DNA of 64,000 nucleotides from Cryptomeria japonica. Its lineage: Eukaryota; Streptophyta; Pinopsida; Cupressales; Cupressaceae. Positions 46,660-58,890 of the stretch are shown one piece after another (within the stretch, counting starts at the first letter, position 1; each line of letters starts with the position of its first letter). The notes under the pieces were generated by a model, which saw only the letters and a list, made by a program, of their open reading frames with translations, did not search any database and was not told the DNA's origin. The position numbers and the translations under genes are program-made. Location: contig NC_081413.1 in NCBI RefSeq assembly GCF_030272615.1, positions 554,863,136 to 554,927,135 of the forward strand. Direction: 5' to 3'.

Positions 46660-47250
46660 TACAGTTCGACCAAAATGATCGTAATTCAAGTTTTCGATGA
46701 AAGCCTTGTCTTCGACCGAGTGCTTTAATCTTTCATCGAAAGCCCATTCTCCTCAATATTATTTTTTCGGTGAGTAGCCCATGTCGAGAAGCCATTTTCA
46801 AGACTCATCGAAACCGTCTTTTCATTGACAAACTTTCTTTCGATAAGTCATTCGCAAGTTTCATCGAAATCATATTTTGATGAGTTCTTTTCTTCGGTGA
46901 AAGTTCATGTAAGTTCATCGAAAGTCCTTTTCCTTCGATATCCCCTTTTATCGATAAAACACCTCTGTTCTTGTTCAACATTATGTTATCGATGAGATTT
47001 GCATTTCGATGAATGCTTTATGAGTTTCTTCGGTAGTTATATTTCTTCGAAATCACATTTTGCCTTTTGCTTTTTGTTTTCACTTTTCGATGAAACTTGG
47101 AGTATCGATGAGTGGTTTCCTGTATTTATCGAAGGTGACCTTTTGCCGAAACACTTTTACCTAGTGCTTTACACGTCATACTTTATTTCGATGAAAGCAC
47201 TCTTTCGATGAATCTTCTTTTGAAATGCTCGATACGATCTATTAGCCGAA
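46660..47250. repeat. Cluster of TCGATGAA-like words
   Basis: Roughly 20 TCGA tetramers in under 600 bp, mostly inside TTTCGATGAAAG, TTCATCGAAAG or ATCGATGAG and so on both strands, spaced about 10-50 bp apart. Related forms TTCGGTGA and GCCGAAA also occur. The cluster begins about 240 bp upstream of the start of the minus-strand ORF (46420). It is either a badly decayed tandem repeat or a regulatory block. Confidence 0.65.
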
Positions 47251-47439
47251 AAATCTTTTAGTCTTCACTCCTATGGAAGTATATATATATATATTATTTC
47301 ACATATAGTATTCAACAAGTTGCATATCAACTCTCAACACCAGATGGAGAACCTTTGGAGGATCCTATCAACAACATGCACCTTTTTATTTTTACACATA
47401 GTTTTTCAGAGTATCCTAATAAAAATTACAAAGAAAATA

Positions 47440-48500
47440 ATTTAAAAAAAAAATGTCACTATGGTGAAAACCTAGCAAACAAGCGCCTTGTGATAAAAAA
47501 AATGAAAAAAATTGGAAAAAGTAAAGAGAAATAAATTCATCCAATGGTGAAAACCACTTTGGTGGTGCCCTGGGCAAGTACCATGGTGAAAACCAGGTCA
47601 TCGGTGTCATGTGTAGAGAATTTGCTCCTCCCTCCTTTAGGATTAAATCTCACCCTTTTACTTTGCACACACTCATAGCCTACCATCCCATAATAAACTT
47701 TACCCATTTCCATCATGGCTTGTTATTGATCTACCTAAGATTGGTTGGCCATTCATAATAAACCCCTTTTCACCCTTTCCTTCCATAATAAATTAGGTCC
47801 AATTTGTAACTGGGGGCAAAATCCTAAATCTAGTGATGGAATTTGAACCCTGAGCATCACATATTTTGAGGAGCATCATCTTTTCATTGCTCCTTCTTTT
47901 TGCACACAATCTGCAATAAAGGTCACTTGCATCGTTGATCCATAATAAAGTTTTGTCCTTCTCTACAATAAAAGTTATTTTCATGGATTCAGTCAGTTTC
48001 AAGCGAGACACAATCAACAATGGGCTTTCAACAAATCAAATCTTTTAGCAGACTCTGGCAACGACATGGTTTTTCAAAATTAACTATCCTTTATCAAGAA
48101 AACAACATTGTGACTAGATCAAACATGTTAAAATATGTGGCAAGTGACACTAGTAACTTGAGGATTAAAGTTTATGTTGGTGTCAAGTCTTGGTTTTCTT
48201 TTGATTTTATCTTTTGTGACATGTCTTTTAGCTTTTCCAGGATGCCTCTGACTAGATATTCTATCTTCGGGATGTCTTTGACTAGAAAGGTGAGGATGGG
48301 TTATGTTCACCTATTTTGTTAGTTGTAGATTGTCTCTTAGTAATACTATGGCTTGTCCAAGGATATGAAGACACAGTGAGTCTAGTGTGAAATGGGGCAT
48401 CCCTTGTTTGTGACTGTCTAATATCCATGCAAATAGGTACAATGACTTTCTAGGTAGAACATATATTTGGATGCTCATAACATATTTTCCATAATAAAGC
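47440..48500. repeat. Scattered TGGTGAAAACC and CATAATAAA words
   Basis: TGGTGAAAACC occurs three times (near 47461, 47542, 47582). CATAATAAA occurs at least five times (near 47690, 47753, 47783, 47940 and 48490). No coding frame is supported. It is probably decayed retrotransposon noncoding sequence; the family is not identified. Confidence 0.4.
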
Positions 48501-48639
48501 TCAATGATGATAAAGCACAAGAATCTGTTTTCACCTCCATATCTCCTACCTTCCATCCCCCTTTCTTCTATTTGTCCTCCATTGTCCCTTCCCGAGTCCA
48601 TGTAGCTTGCTATCACATGACTGAGTAATAATGACATGC

Positions 48640-49032
48640 CAAAAATATCTTCATCTCAGGTAGTGTTTATTTACATCATCACATGTTAGTAAATTTCATC
48701 ATATGCATATAGAAATCATAATAGCATCACATCCTGCACACACCACATATTAATACCTCATATAAGAATTTGCATACTATCCATTCATTTCCATCCTCAT
48801 ATATAACATAAGTATAAGAACAACATAAAAATAATGCATCATATCATGTATATATTTCTTTACATCATATAAGTGATCATAGATCATCATAAATACACAT
48901 CCATACCATAAGCATCATACATAGACTGCATGATCATATAGAATCGTCACATCAAATCACATAATCATAAAGCATATAGAAGCATCACATAAGAACACAT
49001 GCATATAATAATCACAAAGGATAGGTCATCTC

Positions 49033-49063
<31 letters not shown>
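48640..49063. repeat. CATCA/ATAT-rich stretch ending in a (TG)13 microsatellite
   Basis: Low-complexity sequence dominated by CATCA, CATATA and ATCACA words, ending in a pure TG dinucleotide run at about 49038-49063. No gene. Confidence 0.7.
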
Positions 49064-49099
49064 ATGATACAATGATGTCAAAATATCATATGGCTACAA

Positions 49100-50016
49100 A
49101 ATCACTCAAAGGTGTCTATATCATCATACAAAAACTAGATCCAAGAGAGCTATGATGAAGAGCCTCTTTGAGAGCCAACAAGCCTTGATGGAATTTGAGC
49201 TCTCGAAGTACCTGCCCCTAGATAATCTCATCTGCCTCCTCCTGCTGACCCTCTTGGTGGTGTCGGTGGACCCATAACACCTCCATTAGAGACCCTTGAT
49301 CCCTCTCAACCTACTATTGCCAATCAAGATTCTTGTCCGTAGCTCCCTACCCTAAGATGTGATGGCACTAGTGCCTCATATAAACTCCACCAATAGGATA
49401 TCTCCTCTCCTGTTGAGATGCAATATGAATATCTCAATCCAGTGTCCCCTATAAAGTAGATTTGGCTATCCTCAACGCATCTGCCACTACTGTATATCAC
49501 TGTATGGTTGTACCCCTCTCTCGGGTGACATCCTAAATCTTTCACCTCAATTAAGTCACCTCTCTCTCAAAATCATTGATCTCGTCGGTCTATCCTTCTG
49601 CAATCTCTCAAAGGGATAATATCTCATCCTCCTCTATATCCCCCTGTTGCTCTATCCTCTTGTCTAGACTTATCTAGAGCACCATGTACCTGGGCTCACT
49701 ATACCTTTTCCATCTAACCCTATCCTTTTCCACCCTACACCTATACCTATATCTATGCTAGCGGTTGTCCTTCTCTCCCTCTATGTGATGTTAGTAGTTT
49801 GCCTCTGTTTCTACCTCCTCCTTGGGCTTCCTCTCCTCATTCTCCATCCCTCTTCCCTCCTTTATCTTATACCATCCTCCTAGCCCCTCCTCCCCTCTGT
49901 CTCCTTTATCGCCCACCTCCATCATCCTCATCTAATCCTGGCACATGCTCTATTGGTTTTGTCAACCATGGGAATGGATGTGCTACAAAATATGTCGCAT
50001 ACTCATCTGATATCCT
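49100..50016 (-). pseudogene. Plant mobile domain pseudogene, 3' part
   Basis: The downstream half of the minus-strand relic that begins right of element E. The first codons read as RISDEYATYFVAHPFPW and then degrade into purine-rich low-complexity sequence with many stops. It ends at 50016 where element E is inserted. A proline-rich plus-strand frame here (49799-50038) is only its mirror. Confidence 0.5.
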
Positions 50017-51457
50017 TGATGGTATGATGAAAGAATAAGTATCTGGTAGATTACTGAGAGGGGGGGTGAATCAGTAAATAGAAAAATTGATACAAAATTT
50101 CCCAAACTCAAACTCAAACATACAAAGTAAACTTATCAATGAAATACCACTGTCAAGATCAATACTCATAAGAATACCGGTTGACTATTACAACAACTTA
50201 ACAATAATCAACATTTAACTTGTAAACATCCAAATGCTTTATCATATGCCAATGCTTCACTTCTCAATGCTTCTGGTTATCATGCCTTATCTGAAATAAT
50301 TAAGTAGTTAATCAAATCAACCGTAAGATCATAACTATAAAAACATTCACCACATGACACAAGTATTTATACTTGGACAACCCAAATAGGTAAAAATTAT
50401 GGTGAGATGAGACTCACAAGATAATATCTGAACTCTTTTGAAGTTCACCCTATTAGGAGCCAAGCTTGTTAAAGCTTTTACAAAAGTCTTGTTAAGAATT
50501 GATCCTGTTAGTAATCACCCGGTTAAGGGATTGACTACAAATGCCTTGTTAGAAACAAATACCTTGTAAGGAGTAACCTCAGTAGAGGATTTCAAAATCC
50601 AATCTAATGGACCACCTTGTTAGAGAATTTAATAAGTAACCAAGCTTGTTAGAGTTATCCAGTTAGGGGATTTTAATTTTTCTGTAATTGTTAGAAAAAA
50701 ATAGGAGTTTCTTGATCTGTCTGAATAGCACTACACTTTCTTGATCAGATCCATTTAAGATTCTATCTGCCTTTACTCAAACTACAGACTCATTCTTTGG
50801 TTTGACAACCACACACTGAAGTGATTTCTGTCAATTATTGCCAACACTTAACAAAACAACTTCATCGACCTTAAATACAAATCAATTAGGTCGGTAACAC
50901 AACAAAAATCTAATCCTCTCATCGAGATTACAAATAAGTTGGTACAAGCATGACCATTGGATTTCATAACAATCTCTACACATCAATCAAGAAAACCTCA
51001 ACCACTCCTTGATTACCGCTTCATTGAGCCTAGTAACTCATCACGTGCTATGCATTAGATGCAATGCACTCTGCTCATTCCCTAGACAAACAATCGTGCC
51101 AAAAAAAATTGAACTTGCCTTCATATAATGACCTTACGTGTCACCATCATTACCACTCAACATCAGTTCATAAACCAACATAACCAATTCAACAACCTTA
51201 ATCGGTTAGGGTTTAACAAAAACAACTAGTAGGGTTTACAAGATACATAACATAGAAAGGGTTTAACCTTATACTCCGATTACTGGTTCAACTCACAAAC
51301 TTACATACTAGTTTACAATAACCTTCACAAAGTTCTTCCTATCGGTTACAAGACAATATCAACAATAACAACAATATCAACAATATCATTACCGGTTCAA
51401 TTGACATCAATGACAACATAACATATCATTAATGCAATCTTCATGCAAATGCCAACA
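50017..51457 (-). repeat. 3' LTR of element E
   Basis: Edges TGATGGTATGATG (left, element end) and GCCAACA (right, element start). It contains the terminal hairpin TTACTGA (50051-50057) / TCAGTAA (50071-50077) and a mini-hairpin array at about 50430-50672. The LTR is recognisably the same family as LTR-D throughout. Confidence 0.92.
50430..50672 (-). repeat. Mini-hairpin array in LTR-E (3' copy)
   Basis: Series of short inverted repeats with GTTA loops on the plus strand (TAAC in the element strand), for example GAACT-CTTTTGA-AGTTC (50430-50446) and ACCCGGTTAAGGG near 50518. Same location in the LTR as in element D. Confidence 0.65.
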
Positions 51458-51469
51458 ATATCCCCCTTT
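51458..51469 (-). other. Polypurine tract of element E
   Basis: On the minus strand AAAGGGGGATAT, directly before the 3' LTR. A second tract lies near 51620 (TCCCCCTTTGACA on the plus strand), about 155 bp upstream in the element. Confidence 0.8.
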
Positions 51470-51785
51470 GGCATTGATGGCAATACAAAATATCAACACC
51501 ATTGCTTTGTTGTTGTGATTGTAAATAGGAATCTTGGTTTACATTACCAAGTATTCACATGCTCTCTCTGTCTTCAGTTTGTCACTAGTTTTCCTTCCCA
51601 TAATCACATAATTCTTCTCCCCCTTTGACAGCAATGCCAAATTAAAAGTAAAATATGTAATGTTATTCACTGTGCATCAACAACATATTGCAACTTGATG
51701 CTCCCCCTGTGGAATACATCCACTTCTACATCAACCCTTGTAAAATTATGCAAGTGGTTCAGGGACTGATGCAGTCACATCATGT

Positions 51786-54700
51786 TCAACTAACTTCATG
51801 AAGAGGGATGACCCCTAACTAACTTCTAAGATACTCAAAAGTAGTCTTAGGCAGAGGTTTGGTAAAAATATCTGCAAGTTACTCCTTGGCAGAAACATTC
51901 TCTAAGATAACATCTTTGCTCTGAACTTTTTCGCTTAAGAAATGATACTTCAATTCAATGTGCTTGGTTCATGCATGCAAAACATTATTCTTGGAAATAT
52001 TTATGGCACTTGTTTTATCACATAAAATCTTTATAGGTTCTAAAATCTTCATCTTAAAACCTTCCAAAATGTGCCTCATCCAAATAGCCTGTGTGCAGTT
52101 CATATAAGCTGCAACATACTTAGCTTCAGCAGTAGATTGTGAAGTATAACTCTATTTTTTACTACTCCATGAAACAAGCCTTCCTCCAAGAAAAAATGCT
52201 CCATTGTTTATGCTTTTCCGGCCATCAACATTTCCTTCCCAATCGACATCTGTGTATGCCTTCAAATCAAAGTTTCCTTCATATGGATACCATAATCCAT
52301 AGTCAACAGTACCTTTCAGGTATCTAAATATTCTCTTGGTTTCTATCAGGTATGTCTCCTTAGGATTCTTCTAGAATCTAGCAACTATGCCAAACGCATG
52401 GGCTATGTCCGGTCTGCTGTGAACAACATAGTGCAATTTACCAATCATTGAGATGTATTCCTTCTCTTCAACAAACTTAGATTCATCTTCCTTGGACAAA
52501 TTACAACCTATAACCATTGGTGTCCCAATTGGTTTACAGTCACTCATGGCAAATGCCTTCAAAACCTCTTTCACATACTTAGACTGTGTAATGAAAATAC
52601 CATTCTTCATTTGTTGTATCTGCAAGCCTATGAAATTTTTTATTTCCCCTACTAAAGACATTTCAAACTCATTTTTCATTTCCTCTACAAAAATGTTGCT
52701 CATGACATCATTACCTCCAAATATAATATCATCAACAAATACTTCACTGACCAGTATTTCATCTCCTTCAGACCTGAGATATATGTTAGTATCATCACTG
52801 GCTCTTAGAAAGCCTATCTTCATTAGATGTGTATGAAGCCTTTCATACCATGCTCTAGGTGCCTGCTTTAATCCATATAAAGTCTTATGCAATCTGCATA
52901 CCATGTATTTCTCATCAGCCAAAGCATAACCATCTGGTTGCTGTATGTATACCTCTTCTTCCAATATCCCATTCAAAAATGTAGACTTAACATCCATCTG
53001 ATATATCTTGAACTTCTTATGGGATACAAATGCAAGTTCAGTTCTGACACCTAGTCTTTCTACTAGTGTAAAAGTTTCACTATAATCTTCCTTTTCTTCT
53101 TGCACATATGTAACCCTTGTAGACTAATCTTGGCTTGTTGTGAACTACAACACCATCTTCATTCAACTTGTTCCTGTATACCCATTTAGTACCTATAACA
53201 TTCTTATTTACCAGTCGAGGTACTAGGGTCCAAGCATTGTTCTTCTCAATTTGATCCCATTCCTCCTCCATAGCTTTAACCCAATGATCATCACCAAATG
53301 CCTCCTTAGCAGTTCTTGGTACGTTCAATGGTGGAGATCATGCAAGAATTCTCTCCAATTCTTCTTCTGGTTAGTACTCCAGCCTCCTTATCTCCAATAA
53401 TCTGCTCAGGATTGTGATTCAGTCTCACATATCTAGGAATAACATGATCATTATCTTCAGGTTCAGCTTATTCATTGTCATTATATTCTTTTGAATTTAT
53501 CTGTTCTGGTTGGACTGGTGCGTCGAAATTTGCTTTGCCGATTTCAAATTTCACAGTTTTTGGTTCCAAAAACAAAATGCAAGGATCTTAATCCTTTTTC
53601 TCTGAACCAGTTCCTTATGAGACTTCAGGAAATTCATCCACTCGGACATCAACACTCTCAACAATTCTTTGTGTTTGGTTGTTAAAAAATTTGTAGGTCT
53701 TACTCTTGGTGGAATAGCCAAGAAATATGCCTTCATCACTCTTAGCCTCAAATTTTCTAGTGTAATCACCTCTATTAATAAAACATTTGCTTCCAAATAT
53801 CTTTAAATAGCTAACATCAGGTGATCTTCCATACCAATATTCATAAGGAGTCTTTTCCGTACCTCTCTTTACCAGAACCCAGTTCATTGTGTAGATAGTT
53901 GTGCTGACAACTTCTCTCCAGAAGGTTTTTGCTACACCTCCTTGTATCAACATTGTCCTAGCAGCTTCAACAATTGACTGGTTGTTCCTTTCTGTGATAC
54001 CATTTTGTTGTGGTGTCTTTGGTGCAAAAATTTTCCCTTTGATACCATTCTCTTTATAGTACCTAGTGAATTTCTTAGAAGTAAATTCACTACCTTGATC
54101 TGTCCTCAGACATTTTATCTTCTTGCCATTCTCTTTCTCAGCTAAGGCCCTGAATGCCTTGAACTTACCAAAAGCTTCATCTTTATCCTTCAAGAATGTG
54201 ACCCACATCATCCTTGAGCAATCATCAATGAGAATCATAAAATATCTGTCACCTTGAATTCTTTTTGTTCTTATTGGTCCACGAAGATCTGTATGAACCA
54301 AATCTAACAAGTGCTCCACTGAAAAGGATTTGCTTTTGAAAGTTGAAGAAGTCATCTTTCCTAACTGACATTCTTTGCAAAGAGCATTAACCGGTTTGTC
54401 TGAGGCAAACCTCTCACTGTCTTGGACTTACTCACTTTAACAATGTTATCAAAGTTTATATGATAAAATCTCCTATGCCAAAGCCATTTATCATCTATTT
54501 TTGCAATAATATAGTTGCTAACTTTAGAATTAAGATGAAACAGGTTTCCTTTAGTTTGTTTCCCTGTTGCAATCAATTCACCTTTGTTGTCAAAGATTTT
54601 GCACATACCATTTTTAAACTCCAGTGGATATAGAAGATTTTTCTTTAGTCCTTCAATCCAGTAGACATCATCAGCACCGCTCTTCCCATTAAGAGAAATA

Positions 54701-55862
54701 ACTACTTTACCTTAAACCATGCAGGGTGAGTTATTGCCAAATCTAACAACACCACCATCAAATTCTTTCTAGGAAAGAAATTTGCTCCGATCATTGGTCA
54801 TATGATGTCAACAACCACTATCAATGATCCAATCATCAGAGTTATCCATCCTAGATACTAATGCCTCTTGGTCTGATATCTCTTCCTTAATAGCTACAAA
54901 CACAACATCTTCACTAGCATCACCATCACATTCTTCATCAGTGATACCACTATCAATAGCAATAAGACAATCTCTCTTGCCTTTACTCTTATACTTCTTG
55001 AATTTATCTCTCTCGTGTCCATTTTTACCATTAGGACAATTAGCCGCTATGTGACCAATCTTGTTGCATGCAAAAATTTTTAAAGGTAATTTACCTCTAT
55101 ATTTACCAATGCCTCTAGGCAACTACTTTGCCAACAATGCATCAAGTTCCACTAAACCATCTTCATCGTCAACATCTCTGCTGGATCTACATTCATAACC
55201 ATGACTAGTATCTCTACTTTTTTCATATAGATGGGTTAGAAACAAAAGCTCTTAGTGCAGACTCATATTTCTATACACTACCATGATAACCATTTAATTC
55301 AAAAGCAGTAAGCTTTCCAATGATGGAGTCAAGAGTTACCTTAGTTTTGTCAATGGACTTCAGCTCCTGAATAGATGCAACTCAAATAGCATAGATCGGT
55401 AGCAGGGTTCTCAGTACCTTATTGATTATTGTGGCATCTTCCACTTTCCCTCTTGTACTCTTAATTTCAGTGACTATCTCTTTTATCCTTTGACCATACT
55501 ACTGGATATTCTTACCTTCAAACATCCTCATGTCATCAAACTTTCCTCTTAAACTCTCTTCTTTAGAAATCTTAACATGTTCATCACCACTATAAATCTC
55601 TTCAAGTTTTTTCCATACTTCATACGCTGTTTCAAGACCATGAACATCTACATATTCAACATCAGGTAATAGCCTCCAATGCTTGATGATTTCCTTGTTG
55701 TTCTTTCTTCTGATCATCAGTCAGAATTCTAGTAGGTGCAATATACTTAGTATCTACATGATCTCAATACTGACTTCCCAGACTCTTGATGTAAATCTTC
55801 ATTCTGTCGCTCCATATCCTATAGTTTTCTCTGTTGAACTTCGGACCTTCCTTCTTCATCAT
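51786..55862 (-). pseudogene. Element E gag-pol polyprotein relic
   Basis: Gag starts at two adjacent ATGs (55862, 55859; MMKKEG). Its zinc knuckle has lost the first cysteine (IFACNKIGHIAANC). Protease has WIIDSGC (about 54810-54830). Integrase core (54355-53615) keeps the full catalytic set: Asp in HTDLRGP, Asp in LRTDQGSEF and Glu in GITERNN. Reverse transcriptase has YQMDVK and FVDDIIFGG (about 52720-52750). RNase H runs to a TGA at 51786. At least four frame changes and several stops prevent expression. The residues lost differ from those lost in element D, so the two decayed independently. Confidence 0.9.
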
Positions 55863-55918
55863 GATCTAGCAGATCTTTTCCTCAAGCTATTAGGCTTAGA
55901 CCTTAGAGGACCTGAGAT

Positions 55919-55930
55919 GTTTTGATACTA
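55919..55930 (-). other. Primer binding site of element E (mutated)
   Basis: On the minus strand TAGTATCAAAAC, three differences from TGGTATCAGAGC, all G to A. Two bases from the 5' LTR. Confidence 0.75.
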
Positions 55931-55932
55931 AT

Positions 55933-57361
55933 TAATGGTATGATGAAAGAATAAGTATTTGGTAGATTACTGAGAGGGGGGGAGTGAATCAATAAATATA
56001 AAAAATGATACAAAACTTCCCAAACTCAAACTCAAACATACAAAGTAAACTTATCAATGAAATACCACTGTCAAGATCAATACTCCTAAGAATACCGGTT
56101 GACTATTACAACAACTTAACAGTAAACAACATTTAACTTGTAAACATCCAAATGCTTTATCATATGTCAATGCTTCTGGTTATCATGCCTTATCAGAAAT
56201 AATTAAGTAGTTAATCAAATCAACCATAAGATCATAACCATAAAAAAATTCACCACATGACACAAGTATTTATACTTGGAAAACCCAAATAGGTAAAAAC
56301 CATAGTGAGATGAGACTCACAAGATAATATCTGAACTCTTCTGAAGTTCGCCCTGTTAGGAGTCAAGCTTGTTAAAGCGTTTACAAAAGTCTTGTTAAGA
56401 ACTTATCCTGTTAGGAATCACCCAGTTAAGGGATTGACTACAAATGCCTTGTTAGAAGCAAATACCCTATAAGGAGTAACCTCAATAGAGGATTTGGAAA
56501 TCCAATCTAATGGACCACCTTGTTAGAGGATTTAATAATTAACCAAGCTTGTTAGAGCTTACCCGGTTAGGGGATTTTAATTCTTTTGTAATTGTTAGAA
56601 AACAACAGGAGTTTCTTGATCTGTTTGAATAGCACTACACTTGCTTGATTAGATCCATTTAAGCTTCTATCTGCCTTTACTCAAACTGCAAATTTATTCT
56701 CCGATTTGGTAACCACACACTCAGCTGATTTTTGTCAATTCTTGACAACACTTAACAAAAAAAGTTCATCGATCTTAAATACAAATCAATTAGGTCGGTA
56801 ACACAACAAAAATCTAATCCTCTCATCGAGATTATAAACAAGTCGGTACAAGAATGACCGTTGGATTTCATAGCAATCTATACACATCAATCAAGAAAAC
56901 TTTAACCGCTCCTTGATTACCACTTCATCAAGCTCAATAACTCATCACACACTTTGTATTAGATGCAATACACTTTGCTCATTCCCTAGACAAACAATCC
57001 TGCCAAAACATTTTGAAATTTTCTTCATACAGTGACCTTACGTGTCACCATCATTACTGCTCAACATCATATCATAAACCAACATAACCAATTCAACAAC
57101 CTTAATTGGTTAGGGTTTAACAAAAACAACTGGTAGGGTTTACTGGTTACATAACGTAGAAAGGGTTTAACATTTTACTCTAATTACTAGTTCAACTCAC
57201 AAAATTACATATCGGTTTACAATAACCTTCACAAAGTTCTTCCTACTGGTTACAAGACAATATCAATAATAACAACAATATCAACAATAGCATTACCAAT
57301 TCAATTGACATCAATGACAACATAACATATCATTAATGCAATATTCATGCAAATGCCAACA
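55933..57361 (-). repeat. 5' LTR of element E
   Basis: The left edge is TAATGG (TGATGG in the other copy) and the right edge GCCAACA. Terminal hairpin TTACTGA (55967-55973) / TCAATAA (55989-55995) has one mismatch. Mini-hairpin array at about 56333-56575. It aligns with the 3' LTR along its whole length. Confidence 0.92.
56333..56575 (-). repeat. Mini-hairpin array in LTR-E (5' copy)
   Basis: Counterpart of 50430-50672. It includes AAGCT-type stems around TAACA on the element strand and ACCCGGTTAGGGG near 56560. Confidence 0.65.
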
Positions 57362-57366
57362 ATCTT

Positions 57367-58400
57367 GACATCAACTACATTAGGAAAAATGTCCCATGGT
57401 ATAGTAATCATATGTTGGAATTGTTTGAGGGATGCATCATATGACAAAATTGGTCCCCAGTGGTCCTACTCCCTTACTGTACAAGCAAACTCTTCTGGTC
57501 CTTGTGGCATCTGCTATACCCTGTCAAACTTCATAGTAATCCTATCAATCAATAATCGATCCAAAAAGTTGGGCATCCGCTTGATGAGATACCTACCGTG
57601 GAAACAAAATGGTAGCTCTCTCACATCCTGTACTCCCAAACCTCACAATATAGATATAGCCTCCATATGACACTATCAATGTCCTCTATAACTCACCACT
57701 AGTACTCTAGCTTCCCAATTCATGACTGGGAAGTAATCATGCTATAAAAATGTACATTTGCCTGGTCGTGTCCTCTAAATAAAAAGTGAATAGGTTGTGT
57801 CACTACTATATGCTCATAGGCCCACACCTTTAGTAATGTAGCCTCGCCTCCCATATCACAACCACCAATGTATACAAACTAATGGAGCTCATGATATACA
57901 TGTCCCAATACACATGGTCCCTAAGCAAATCTCATCCTCTTTGTGATCAAGATCTCTAGTACCCTACCCCACCCTATAGCCAAGTCACGTGTTGCTCTGT
58001 CTGGACATAGGAACCCAATGATAACGCCTCTGACCATTGTAGCCAAGGTTTGTCCACTGGTGTATGTGATCACCCAGCTCAACTGTCTTGGCCTCAACTC
58101 TAGCTCTGGGTCTCTAAAAACTCATCGTAGTGCATCTATGTCTCCTTCCTGGTCATAAACCATTGGATTCTCATGGATCGGTATCCTTTAAATCCTGTAA
58201 ACATCCTCTAATGAGACTAACATCTCACCAGTTGGAAAATGAAACATATAGGTCTTAGAGTGTTGTCTCTTTTCAAGAGTAGTTAGAAGTCTAATGTTAG
58301 CCAAAATCTTAGACATATACATAATATGTCTCAGGCCCATCGCCTCGATCACAACGTGATCATCTACATTCAAATCCATTCACAATCTTTGTATCATTGG
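57367..58400 (-). pseudogene. Plant mobile domain pseudogene, 5' part
   Basis: The minus strand reads KTYMFHFPTGEMLVSLEDV (about 58188-58260), the hallmark start of the aminotransferase-like plant mobile domain. It then continues with PRQLSWVITYTSGQTLAT and LLKVWAYEHIVV, both typical of the family. In-frame stops and shifts are frequent. The domain occurs in plant host proteins and inside transposons. Its copy here is dead and is cut at 57367 by element E, with the remainder at 50016-49100. Confidence 0.7.
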
Positions 58401-58467
58401 GAATCTCTCCCTAGAGTCAAGATGGGGCAGGTACTCTTGCATCCAATCACACCAATCATGTCAATCC

Positions 58468-58640
58468 TAGTGGTACTCATGTATATCACACAATGCTACT
58501 TATCCTATCCTAGCCTAGTGGTACTTATGTCTATCACATGGTGCTACTTATTAGGCTCTTTATCATAGTGCTTATGTTTCTCACATGGCACTATATCCTA
58601 GTGTATATGTTTATCACATTGCACTCGATCCTATCTTGCT
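58468..58640. repeat. Degenerate tandem repeat, ~35-50 bp units
   Basis: Four unequal units carry the pattern CTAGTGGTACTTATGT ... ATCACATGGTGCTAC. A second diverged direct repeat of about 100 bp follows (58706-58790 and 58808-58890, sharing GCTTATCCAATTG). Confidence 0.6.
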
Positions 58641-58890
58641 AGAGGACTTGCTGGATTCTATCAAATCAAGGACTTATCCTATGCTCAGCTTAGCAAACCT
58701 ACTATTTAGGGCACTTGTTGAGTGAGTCCTCTCAATAGCTTATCCAATTGGCTATGCATTTCTATCACATGGTTGTCGATTCTAGCTTAGTTTCCAGTCT
58801 ATCTTTCCTAGGGCACCTATTTGAGTGAGTCATCTTAGTAGCTTATCCAATTGACAACATATGTTCATCATAGAACTGCCAATTTTAGCC

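Larger units (their letters stand above)
50017..57361 (-). mobile_element. Complete copia element E (minus), duplication ATCCT/ATCTT
   Basis: A 7.35 kb Ty1/copia element of the same family as D, reversed: 5' LTR 55933-57361, PBS 55919-55930, gag-pol 55862 down to 51786, PPT 51458-51469, 3' LTR 50017-51457. Flanks ATCCT (50012-50016) and ATCTT (57362-57366) are a target duplication with one change. It interrupts a plant mobile domain pseudogene. The gag-pol is frameshifted, so it is inactive. Confidence 0.93.

Noticed and set aside
49038..49063. TG microsatellite as a regulatory Z-DNA site
   Set aside because: Ordinary dinucleotide slippage at the end of a low-complexity stretch; no gene nearby to regulate.
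49799..50038. Proline-rich plus-strand frame
   Set aside because: Mirror of the purine-rich low-complexity part of the minus-strand plant mobile domain relic, and it runs into the LTR of element E.
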